Of a stretch of 64,000 bases of DNA, positions 55,619-63,336 are shown one piece after another. Source of the DNA: Herbaspirillum sp. meg3. Its GTDB lineage: Bacteria > Pseudomonadota > Gammaproteobacteria > Burkholderiales > Burkholderiaceae_D. The notes under the pieces are model-generated. The model was given only the letters and a program-made list of their open reading frames with translations. It was not told where the DNA came from and made no database searches. Made by a program: the position numbers and the translations under genes. The stretch spans positions 3,162,001 through 3,226,000 of the forward strand of contig NZ_CP022736.1 of the NCBI RefSeq assembly GCF_002257565.1, in the 5' to 3' direction. Numbering within the stretch: the first letter of the stretch is position 1; each line of letters begins with the position of its first letter.

Positions 55619-56467
55619 TCAAATGGCCCACTGCACCTGGCTGACGCTCTTTTGCAATGAGATATCGCCGAGCGTGCTGTCCGGCGCGCTGGCCGGATGT
55701 TGCAGCACACGCGACAGAATCGCTTCTTCGATCTGGGCGAACGCGAGGTTGCCGCGTGCACGCGGACGTGGCAGGTCGATGGTCTGATCAAGCGTGATAC
55801 GACCATCTTCGATCAGCACGACGCGGTCCGCCAGCGCGATCGCCTCCTGCACATCGTGGGTCACCAGCACGGCGGTGAAGCCGCGCTTTTGCCACAGCGA
55901 TTCGATCAGTTGCTGCATCTCGATACGTGTGAGCGCATCCAGCGCGCCCAGGGGTTCATCGAGGAGCAACAGTTCCGGATCGTGCACCAGTGCGCGGGCC
56001 AGAGCCACGCGTTGACGCTGGCCGCCGGACAGCACGGCCGGCCACTCGCCGCCACGCTCTTCCAGACCGACCTGGCGCAAGGCTTGTGCCGCCGATGACA
56101 ACGCCGATTTCGGCAAGCCGAGCGCGACGTTGTTCAGTACACGCTTCCATGGCAACAGGCGCGAGTCCTGAAACATGATGCGCGTCTCAGGTTGATGCCC
56201 GTCCTGGGCGAAGGCGATGTCGCCGCTGGAGGCAGTTTCCAGCTTGGCGATCAGACGCAGCAAGGTGCTCTTGCCACAACCGCTGCGACCGACGATGGCG
56301 ACGAACTCGCCCGGCTTGACGTCGAGTTCAACTGACTTCAGCACTTCGCGGCCGCCGTAAGATTTGGACAGCGCCTTGGCCAGGACTCGAACCCCGCGCA
56401 CTCCACGTACCTGGCGTTCAGCGGTGTTTTTAACTTCTGTCGTTTCCACGTGATTGTTTTGCATCAT
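55619..56467 (-). CDS. ssuB: Aliphatic sulfonate ABC transporter ATP-binding protein SsuB
   Basis: 282 aa from the ATG at 56467 with GAGGG upstream; an ATG at 56482 overlapping the ssuC stop as ATGA is an equal candidate. Walker A GRSGCGKST, Q-loop MFQDSRLLPWKRV, signature LSGGQRQR, Walker B LLLLDEPLGALDALTR, H-loop VTHDVQEA: the nitrate/sulfonate/taurine subfamily. The N-terminal 25 aa are variable. Confidence 0.9.
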   Translation of the reverse strand: MMQNNHVETTEVKNTAERQVRGVRGVRVLAKALSKSYGGREVLKSVELDVKPGEFVAIVGRSGCGKSTLLRLIAKLETASSGDIAFAQDGHQPETRIMFQDSRLLPWKRVLNNVALGLPKSALSSAAQALRQVGLEERGGEWPAVLSGGQRQRVALARALVHDPELLLLDEPLGALDALTRIEMQQLIESLWQKRGFTAVLVTHDVQEAIALADRVVLIEDGRITLDQTIDLPRPRARGNLAFAQIEEAILSRVLQHPASAPDSTLGDISLQKSVSQVQWAI

Positions 56468-56478
56468 GTCACCCTCTT

Positions 56479-57339
56479 TCATTGGTAACCCGGATGCCAG
56501 CGCAACCAGAATTTTTCCAGGCCGCGCGCCAGCACGTCAGCCAGCTTGCCCAGCAAGGCGTAGAGCAGGATGCCGACCAGCACGACATCGGTCTGCAGGA
56601 ACTCACGTGCATTCATGGTCATGTAACCGATGCCTGCCTGCGCCGAAATCGTTTCTGCCACGATCAGCAGAACCCATACCAAGCCCAGCGCAAAACGCAC
56701 GCCGACCAGAATCGATGGCAACGCACCTGGCAGGATCACATCGCGGTACAGCGGCCAGCCGGACAAGCCATAACTCTTGGCCATTTCGATCAGGCCTTTG
56801 TCGACCGAGCGAATACCGTGAAAGGTGTTGAGATAGATCGGAAAAAACACGCCGACGGAAACCAGAAACAGCTTCGACATTTCATCAATACCGAACCACA
56901 GGATCACCAGCGGAATCAGCGCCAGTGCAGGAATATTGCGCACCATCTGCAAGGTGGTATCGAGCAAGGTTTCGGCCTGACGGAAGGTACCGGTCAACAG
57001 ACCGAGCAACAAACCCAACCCGCCACCGACCGCAAAACCGGATGCCGCACGACCGGTGCTCACACCCAGATGAACCCACAGTTCACCCGTGACAGCGAGA
57101 TGCCAGGCCGCACGCAAGACGGCGAACGGTTCCGGTAAGATACGGCTGGACAACCAGCCCGCTTGCGCAGCGATTTGCCAGAAGACGATCAGTCCGACCG
57201 GCAAAGCCCACGACGCCAGTTGCTTACCGGCGAAGCGGTCACCGCGTTCGGTCTTGCGTACCGATTTGGCTGGTGCGGAGACTGTCGCTGCCACCGCCAC
57301 CGCATCCTGCACGCCTGAACTTGTGATGCCTGCACTCAT
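56479..57339 (-). CDS. ssuC: Aliphatic sulfonate ABC transporter permease SsuC
   Basis: 286 aa, AAGGAATC before the ATG. Six helices; the family loop EMAKSYGLSGWPLYRDVILP and the segment LVWVLLIVAETISAQAGIGY mark SsuC/TauC. A polar N-terminal stretch of about 45 aa precedes the first helix. Between ssuD and ssuB. Confidence 0.92.
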   Translation of the reverse strand: MSAGITSSGVQDAVAVAATVSAPAKSVRKTERGDRFAGKQLASWALPVGLIVFWQIAAQAGWLSSRILPEPFAVLRAAWHLAVTGELWVHLGVSTGRAASGFAVGGGLGLLLGLLTGTFRQAETLLDTTLQMVRNIPALALIPLVILWFGIDEMSKLFLVSVGVFFPIYLNTFHGIRSVDKGLIEMAKSYGLSGWPLYRDVILPGALPSILVGVRFALGLVWVLLIVAETISAQAGIGYMTMNAREFLQTDVVLVGILLYALLGKLADVLARGLEKFWLRWHPGYQ

Positions 57340-57348
57340 GTCGATTCC

Positions 57349-58545
57349 TTAGCTTTCAGAGACGCGAAGTTCTTGCGACTCTTTCGTGGCCGGCGTTGCC
57401 TTGGGCGCAGACGGCACGTGGGTATTGGCCACAATTTCGCCGAAGGGGCCGGTGATGTTGAAGCCCGGCAGATCTTCTTTCTGCTTGCGCGGCAACAGCG
57501 GGAACACCAGTTCGGCAAAACGATAGGACTCTTCCAGATGCGGGTAGCCCGACAAGATGAAGGTGTCGACGCCCAGATCCGCGTATTCCTTCATGCGCGC
57601 GGCCACCGTCGGGCCGTCGCCGACCAGTGCCGTACCGGCACCGCCGCGCACCAGGCCGACACCTGCCCACAGGTTCGGGCTAACTTCGAGTTTGTCGCGT
57701 CTGCCGCCATGCAGCGCAGCCATGCGGCGCTGACCTTCCGAGTCCATCTTGGCGAACGACTTCTGCGCCTTTTCGATGGTTTCGTCATCGAGCTTGCTGA
57801 TCAGTTCATCCGCAGCGCGCCATGCGGCTTCATTGGTTTCGCGCACGATGACATGGAAGCGAATGCCGAAGCGTAATTTGCGGCCGGCCTTTTCGGCGCG
57901 GGCGCGCACCTTGGCGATTTTTTCGGCAACGGCTGCTGGTGGTTCCCCCCAGGTCAGATACACATCGACTTGCTCTGCCGCCAGGTCGATGGCCTCGTCC
58001 GACGAGCCGCCGAAATACAGAGGTGGATACGGCGTCTGGATCGGCGGGTAAATAGCCTTGGCACCCTTGACGCTCAGATGCTTGCCTTCAAAATTGGTCT
58101 CTTCGCCGGTGTGGGTCTTGGTCAAGACTTCACGCCAGATCTTGAGGAATTCGTCAGAGATTTCGTAACGTTCCTTGTGCGTGCCGAAGATACCGTCACT
58201 CTCTTGCTCCGCCGGGTCGCCACCGGTGACGACATTGACCAGCAGACGTCCGCCGGACAGACGGTCGAAGGTCGCGGCCATGCGTGCGGACAAGGTCGGC
58301 GCGCTCAGGCCTGGACGCACTGCGACCAGAAATTTCAGTTGTTTGGTTTCTGCAATCAGGCTCGACGCCGTCACCCAGGCGTCTTCACAGGATCGCCCTG
58401 TCGGCAGCAGCACGCCGTCGTAGCCGAGCGTATCGGCGGCGACTGCGACTTGTTTCAGATAGTCGTGGCTGACGCGGCGGCCGCCTTCTGACGTACCGAG
58501 ATAACGGCTGTCGCCATGGGTGGGAAGAAACCAGAAAACGTTCAT
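57349..58545 (-). CDS. ssuD: FMNH2-dependent alkanesulfonate monooxygenase SsuD
   Basis: 398 aa from the ATG at 58545 (TTGGAG 6 nt upstream). Cleaves C1-C14 alkanesulfonates to aldehyde and sulfite using FMNH2 from SsuE and O2. Luciferase-like barrel: MNVFWFLPTHGDSRYLGT start, RSCEDAWVTASSLI, NVVTGGDPAEQESDG, and HLEESYRFAELVFPLL. About 17 aa longer at the C-terminus than the E. coli enzyme, with an Ala/Thr/Pro-rich tail. Confidence 0.93.
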   Translation of the reverse strand: MNVFWFLPTHGDSRYLGTSEGGRRVSHDYLKQVAVAADTLGYDGVLLPTGRSCEDAWVTASSLIAETKQLKFLVAVRPGLSAPTLSARMAATFDRLSGGRLLVNVVTGGDPAEQESDGIFGTHKERYEISDEFLKIWREVLTKTHTGEETNFEGKHLSVKGAKAIYPPIQTPYPPLYFGGSSDEAIDLAAEQVDVYLTWGEPPAAVAEKIAKVRARAEKAGRKLRFGIRFHVIVRETNEAAWRAADELISKLDDETIEKAQKSFAKMDSEGQRRMAALHGGRRDKLEVSPNLWAGVGLVRGGAGTALVGDGPTVAARMKEYADLGVDTFILSGYPHLEESYRFAELVFPLLPRKQKEDLPGFNITGPFGEIVANTHVPSAPKATPATKESQELRVSES

Positions 58546-58572
58546 TGCAGACTCCAATCAGTAAATTCGTAT

Positions 58573-58602
58573 TTGCACCACGCTCCGGAGAGCGCGGTGC
58601 AA
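58573..58602 (-). promoter_or_regulatory. Intercistronic hairpin between ssuA and ssuD
   Basis: Arms 58573-58585 (TTGCACCACGCTC) and 58590-58602, 12 of 13 pairs, loop CGGA, no T run after the stem on the minus strand. Confidence 0.65.
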
Positions 58603-58610
58603 GGATGCTG

Positions 58611-59579
58611 TTACTTCAGCACCGCTTCCTTGACGTTCAGTTTTTTCGGGATCAGCTTCAGCTCGAAGAAAGCGTCAGCGATGCGTTGCTGCTCTTCCAG
58701 CACCTTGGCGTCGACCGGCTTGAAGATGTGCTCGTAGCGCTTCAGGCTGACTTCGATCACGTCGGCGTCCAGACCTTGAATCGGCGCCAGCTGTGCTGCG
58801 GCTTCCTTGGTGTTGGCGCGAATCCATTGACCTTCTTTGGTGATTTCCTCCAACAGCACTTTGAGGATCTCGCCGTTCTTTTCAGCAAACGGACGCGCGC
58901 TCAGGAAGAACTGGTGGTGGCTGACTGCGCCGACACCTGTGGCCAGACGGCGTGCACCGATTTGCTTTTCGGCAGCGGCCTGGAACGGATCCCAGATTGC
59001 CCATGCATCAACCGCGCCTTTTTCAAATGCAGCGCGCGCATCGGCGGGCGCCAGGTAGACCGGCTGGATATCGCTGTATGTGAGACCGGCTTTCTTCAGC
59101 AAGGCCACGACCAGCCAATGCACGTCGGAACCTTTGTTGAAGGCGATCTTCTTACCCTTGAGTTCGGCGACGGTTTTGATCGGCGAATCTTTTTGCACCA
59201 GCAAACCTTCAGCATTCGGTGTCGGAATTTCATAGGCGGTGTAGACAAAGTTGGCGCCCGCTGCCTGCGCGAATACCGGTGGCGCTTCGCCGACATAGCC
59301 GAAGTCAACCGAGCCGACGTTCAATGCTTCCAGCAATTGCGGGCCTGCGGCGAATTCGGCCCACTTCACGTCCACGCCTTGCGCTTGCAGACGCTTTTCC
59401 AATGCGCCGTGCGCCTTGAGCAGCACCAATGTGCTGGCGGCTTTTTGATAGCCGATACGCAAGACGGGCTTGGACTGTGCCGAAGCGACATTGCCGAAGC
59501 CAACAGCAGTTACAGCGACGGTCAAGGCCGAAAACAGGCCAAGAACGCGGCGTCTGGAAAAATATTGTTGTGTGCTCAT
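58611..59579 (-). CDS. ssuA: Aliphatic sulfonate-binding protein SsuA
   Basis: 322 aa from the ATG at 59579 with GGGAAA upstream. The signal peptide has a twin-arginine-like start (SRRRVLGLFSALTVAVTAVG, cleavage near ASA), so Tat export is possible though Sec is usual. Mature part: VLRIGYQKAASTLVLLKAHG, FAAGPQLLEALNVGSVDFG, APPVFAQAAGANFVY, GSDVHWLVVALLKKAG. Delivers sulfonates to SsuCB. Confidence 0.92.
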   Translation of the reverse strand: MSTQQYFSRRRVLGLFSALTVAVTAVGFGNVASAQSKPVLRIGYQKAASTLVLLKAHGALEKRLQAQGVDVKWAEFAAGPQLLEALNVGSVDFGYVGEAPPVFAQAAGANFVYTAYEIPTPNAEGLLVQKDSPIKTVAELKGKKIAFNKGSDVHWLVVALLKKAGLTYSDIQPVYLAPADARAAFEKGAVDAWAIWDPFQAAAEKQIGARRLATGVGAVSHHQFFLSARPFAEKNGEILKVLLEEITKEGQWIRANTKEAAAQLAPIQGLDADVIEVSLKRYEHIFKPVDAKVLEEQQRIADAFFELKLIPKKLNVKEAVLK

Positions 59580-59694
59580 GTTGTTTCCCGAATGTTTTTT
59601 GGCGTAACAAGATCCCTCCGCGTTGCTGTGCATGTCGCGGATAGTGGAATGTTCTGGTTAAAAGTGAAGCGCTGGGTGCTGCTAAATGCCGCGT

Positions 59695-60285
59695 CTAAAC
59701 GCTACATCGGATCTGCGAAAACGGAACATCGGTGAATTCTCCCGGTGCGGTCTTGTGCAGAGCAATCAGGCTGCTCGACAGTTGTTCGACACCTTCCTGG
59801 ACGCGCGCAATGATCGGCGCGTCGAGCACCAGGCCATCCTGATCCGACCACACCACCTGCGCTTCTGTTGCGTAGATGCTTGGCAAGACATGCTTGGGAT
59901 TCAACGACGACAACACCGGGCGCAACGCATAGTCGAGCGCCAGCATGTGCGACTGGCTGCCACCGGTCGCCAGCGGCAACACCAGCTTGTTGGTCAGGCC
60001 GAATTGCGGCAGCAAATCGAGGAAGGCTTTCAGCGCGCCGCTATACGCTGCTTTATAGACGGGCGTAGCGACGACAACAGCGGAAGCTTCTTCGACACGG
60101 GCCAACGCAGCCTTGATTTCAGGATCGTTGAAATCGGCGCGGATCAGCGCCTGCCCCGGCAAGTCGCGCACATCCAGTTTGGAATAGCGATGTCCCAATG
60201 CTGCCAGCTTGTCGCCGACGTGATGCAGCAAGCGCGTGGAACGGGATGGTGCGGATGGACTACCGGCCAGCAAAAGAATCGTCAT
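59695..60285 (-). CDS. ssuE: NAD(P)H-dependent FMN reductase SsuE/MsuE
   Basis: 196 aa flavodoxin-like protein. Supplies FMNH2 to SsuD. Motifs LLLAGSPSAPSRSTRLL at the phosphate loop, DFNDPEIKAALARVEEASAV, VVATPVYKAAYSGALKAFLD and LPLATGGSQSHMLALDYALRP; the last is diagnostic. First gene of the ssuEADCB transcript, 95 nt after sbp on the same strand. Confidence 0.92.
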   Translation of the reverse strand: MTILLLAGSPSAPSRSTRLLHHVGDKLAALGHRYSKLDVRDLPGQALIRADFNDPEIKAALARVEEASAVVVATPVYKAAYSGALKAFLDLLPQFGLTNKLVLPLATGGSQSHMLALDYALRPVLSSLNPKHVLPSIYATEAQVVWSDQDGLVLDAPIIARVQEGVEQLSSSLIALHKTAPGEFTDVPFSQIRCSV

Positions 60286-60317
60286 GTTGAAAGCTCTAAG
60301 GATGAATCTCGGTGAAG

Positions 60318-60348
60318 ACTCCGAAAGCCGCTATCAGGCTTCCGGATT
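60318..60348 (-). promoter_or_regulatory. Hairpin downstream of the sulfate-binding protein gene
   Basis: CCGAAAGCC (60321-60329) and GGCTTCCGG (60337-60345), eight of nine pairs, 7-nt loop, extended weakly outward by TGAA/TTCA. No T run; lies between sbp and ssuE. Confidence 0.5.
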
Positions 60349-60379
60349 CATGCATTGAACTGCTTGAATTACTTCTGCA

Positions 60380-61393
60380 TCACTTCTTATTCGGCACGTA
60401 CAGCTGATCGAAGCTGCCGCCATCAGAGAAGTGATCCTTCTGCGCCTTTTGCCAGCCGCCGAATGTATTGTCGACCGTGATCAGGTTGACCTTCGGATAT
60501 TGTGAAGCGTACTTCGCAGCGATCTTGGGGTTGATCGGACGGTAGTAGTTCTTGGCGATGATTTCCTGGCCTTCATCGGAATACAGATGCTTCAGATATT
60601 CTTCAGCGACCTTGCGGGTGCCGCGACGATCAACGACTTTGTCGACCACGGCAACAGGCGGTTCAGCCAGGATGGAGATCGATGGTGTGATGACGTCGAA
60701 CTTGTCCGGGCCCCATTCCTTGAGCGAGATCAGCGCTTCGTTTTCCCATGCCAGCAGGACGTCGCCCAGGCCGCGTTCAACGAAGCTGATGGTGGCGCCG
60801 CGTGCGCCGGAATCCAGCACCGGCACGTTCTTGAACAGTTTGGAGATGTAGTCGCGTGCTGCTGCGTCATTGCCGCCCTTCTTCAAGGCGTAGGCCCATG
60901 CCGCCAGGTAGTTCCAGCGTGCGCCGCCGGAAGTCTTCGGATTTGGCGTGATCACCGACACACCCGGCTTGATCAGATCATCCCAATCCTTGATGTGCTT
61001 TGGATTGCCCTTGCGCACCAGGAACACGATGGTCGAGGTGTACGGCGAGCTATTGTGATCGAGACGCTTTTGCCAGTCTGCCGGCAACAGCTTGGCCTTT
61101 TCGGAGATTTCGTCGATGTCGTAAGCCAGCGCCAGTGTGACGACGTCGGCGTCGATCCCGTCAATGACCGAGCGGCCTTGCTTACCCGAACCACCGTGGG
61201 ATGCCTTGATGGTGACGTTGTCGCCGGTCTTGGCTTTCCAGTACTTGGCGAAGGCCTTGTTGTAGTCCGCGTAGAGTTCGCGAGTCGGGTCGTACGATAC
61301 GTTCAGCAACGAGATATCTGCGGCGTGCGCCAGCGGCACGACCTGCGAAAACAAGGCTGCCACCGCAACCGACTTGATAAACTTTTTCAACAT
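60380..61393 (-). CDS. sbp: Sulfate-binding periplasmic protein
   Basis: 337 aa from the ATG at 61393, with AGAGGG 9 nt upstream. Signal peptide about 1-23 (MLKKFIKSVAVAALFSQVVP, cleavage after AHA). Sbp motifs: LLNVSYDPTRELYADYNKAF at the start of the mature chain, KASHGGSGKQGRSVIDG around the anion site and TPNPKTSGGARWNYLAAWAY. Ligand of CysTWA, whose genes here lack a binding protein. The IS element lies about 295 nt upstream of its start. Confidence 0.92.
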   Translation of the reverse strand: MLKKFIKSVAVAALFSQVVPLAHAADISLLNVSYDPTRELYADYNKAFAKYWKAKTGDNVTIKASHGGSGKQGRSVIDGIDADVVTLALAYDIDEISEKAKLLPADWQKRLDHNSSPYTSTIVFLVRKGNPKHIKDWDDLIKPGVSVITPNPKTSGGARWNYLAAWAYALKKGGNDAAARDYISKLFKNVPVLDSGARGATISFVERGLGDVLLAWENEALISLKEWGPDKFDVITPSISILAEPPVAVVDKVVDRRGTRKVAEEYLKHLYSDEGQEIIAKNYYRPINPKIAAKYASQYPKVNLITVDNTFGGWQKAQKDHFSDGGSFDQLYVPNKK

Positions 61394-61753
61394 GATCTGC
61401 ATCCCTCTTGGTTCAGTTTTGTTCTGGAGGTCACAGATTAATGAGTGGGCAAGAAAAAACGAACGAATACTTTCTTCTCTCAATATGCGAAAAACAGATA
61501 TGCAATCGCAATGCCGCTGAATATAGAGCAGGCCTGTTCATATCAAATTCGCATAAGGGAATCACCGGGAGCAATATAGCGGTGGATATGGCGGCTGGCT
61601 GGAGGTTGGCGCTGGCTGGGTCTGATGCCGATGATGTTGCTTCACCAAGCTCTGATCCTGAATATAGATATTTTGTTGATTTACTGAGATGGACCCGACA
61701 CCACCAATAGGATCAAACTAAGGTTTCATCCAATTTAAGTGTGGAGGTGTGTC

Positions 61754-62779
61754 ATGGATATAGACATTCTCGGAATTGACTTGGCTAAACGGGTGTTCCA
61801 GTTGCATGGTGCGGATCGCGGTGGTTCTGCAAAGTACGGCGCTAAAGTAATGCGCGCGGAGCTTCTGGCTACCGTGCGCAAGCTGGCACCTCGAATTGTG
61901 GCCATGGAAGCGTGTAGTTCAGCCCATTACTGGGGGCGGCGTTTCAAGGAGCTTGGTATTGAAGTCAGGCTGATCAGCCCGCAATATGTCAGCCCCTTCG
62001 TCAAGACCAACAAGAACGATGCCAACGATGCCGCGGCCATCGTTGAAGCCGCCAGCCGACCGACCATGCGCTTTGTACCGGTAAAGTCCGTCGAGCAGCA
62101 AGACATGAGAGCCGTTCATCGCGTACGTGAATTGCTGGTGCATCAGCGTACCGCCATGATCAATCAAGTCAGAGGCTTACTCGGCGAACGAGGCGTGATC
62201 ATTGCACAGACACCTGCGGCATTCAAACGTGCAGTACCTGTCGCGCTGGCCCAGTGCGAGGGCGATATGACGAGTACCTTCCAAGCTATTTTGATCGAGC
62301 TGCTGGAACAAATGCGTGTCCTGGAAGAACGTATTGCACGTACCAATCAATGGATCGCTGCATTCATGAAGCATTCTGTGTTGTGCCAGAAGATTCAGGC
62401 AATCGATGGCGTGGGGCCGATTACCGCGACGGCGATGGTCGCAGCCGTGGGCGATGCGAAGGAATTCAAAAACGGCAGGCATCTGTCTGCGTGGCTCGGT
62501 CTGGTCCCGCGTCAGTACTCCTCCGGCGGCAAGTCTCGCCTGCAAGGAATCAGCAAGCGCGGCGACACGTACTTGCGAACGCTGTTGATTCATGGCGCCC
62601 GGGTCGTATTGCGCTACGCGATCGGCAAAGCCGATGCGCGCAGCCGATGGTTACAAGATTTGATCGCACGACGAGGTTATAACCGGGCGGCCGTTGCGCT
62701 AGCAAATAAGAACGCGCGCGTGATTCAAGTGTTGTTGAGCCATCCGGATAGTTATCGCTTATCGGACAGGCCTGTTTGA
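61754..62779 (+). CDS. IS110/IS1111-family transposase (DEDD recombinase)
   Basis: 341 aa from the ATG at 61754 with GGAGG upstream. N-terminal RuvC-like DEDD domain: Asp in ILGIDLAKRVFQLHG, Glu in VAMEACSSAHYW, Asp pair in KTNKNDANDAAAI. Long coiled linker (about 120-215), then C-terminal Tnp_20 domain: IQAIDGVGPITATAMVAAVG, SAWLGLVPRQYSSGGKSRL with the catalytic serine, and GISKRGDTYLRTLLIHGAR. Full length with no frameshift. These enzymes use a noncoding RNA from the element as guide. Confidence 0.93.
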   Translation: MDIDILGIDLAKRVFQLHGADRGGSAKYGAKVMRAELLATVRKLAPRIVAMEACSSAHYWGRRFKELGIEVRLISPQYVSPFVKTNKNDANDAAAIVEAASRPTMRFVPVKSVEQQDMRAVHRVRELLVHQRTAMINQVRGLLGERGVIIAQTPAAFKRAVPVALAQCEGDMTSTFQAILIELLEQMRVLEERIARTNQWIAAFMKHSVLCQKIQAIDGVGPITATAMVAAVGDAKEFKNGRHLSAWLGLVPRQYSSGGKSRLQGISKRGDTYLRTLLIHGARVVLRYAIGKADARSRWLQDLIARRGYNRAAVALANKNARVIQVLLSHPDSYRLSDRPV

Positions 62780-63043
62780 TAAGCTCGATTTGTTGTGGTC
62801 TGGGGAGGAAATAGACCGATCTCTTGTTTTGCGAAGCTTCTTAGAGTGATGACGAAACTGGTAAGACCGATACCCACAAACCTGCTTTCGATGCGGACTG
62901 TCTTTAGGGACAAGCCGAAGATTTGCTAAGGAATGGGTGTGCGAATCTCATCAAGGCTGCGGGCAGATATTTGACATTAGCCCACGAGCAAGCCGGATAC
63001 ATGCACGCAAACTGTTTCAACGTTACAAAAAGAACTTGCAAAA
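62780..63043 (+). ncRNA. Candidate IS1111 guide RNA (bridge RNA/seekRNA) region
   Basis: Noncoding stretch between the transposase stop and right inverted repeat, where IS1111-group elements encode their guide RNA. Visible stems include GGTCT/AGACC at about 62798-62816 and a bulged CGG-C-TGTC/GACA-G-CCG stem at about 62895-62917. TTTCGATGC (62886-62894) can pair with the right flank GCGTCGAAA (63062-63070) over 9 bp with one G-U, as expected of a target guide. RNA ends are not determined; strand inferred from family. Confidence 0.5.
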
Positions 63044-63336
63044 GGTGTCGGGTCCATACATGCGTCGAAAACTGTCCGCACCCCCGATCGGGCAAAATTC
63101 GGTGCAATTCAACAAACTATGGCAATAACGATCGCTCTTCAGGTGAGGCTGGCAATCAAAGATGATGGAAGCACCTCATTGCGAGGATGGCCGCTGGCGC
63201 ATATCAAGAGACCACTTCATTTGCCGCAGGTAAAACTACTGGAAACGCTCGTAAAACGCTTCATCGTAGCGCACCGCCTTCTGCTCTGTTTCACAATGTG
63301 GTATAAAGAACCTATTGCAATGCATCAAACACTGAT

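Larger units (their letters stand above)
61682..63061 (+). mobile_element. IS110-family insertion sequence, IS1111 type
   Basis: About 1.38 kb. Subterminal inverted repeats ATGGACCCGACACC (61689-61702) and its exact complement (63044-63057) flank one transposase gene. The left noncoding end is short (about 65 nt) and the right end long (about 260 nt), the IS1111-group layout; IS110 proper has the reverse and no such repeats. Exact outer ends are uncertain by a few bases and no target duplication is expected. Looks intact and potentially active. Confidence 0.85.

Noticed and set aside
62923..63165. 80-aa open frame across the IS right end
   Set aside because: It crosses the inverted repeat and flank, has no ribosome site and resembles no protein.
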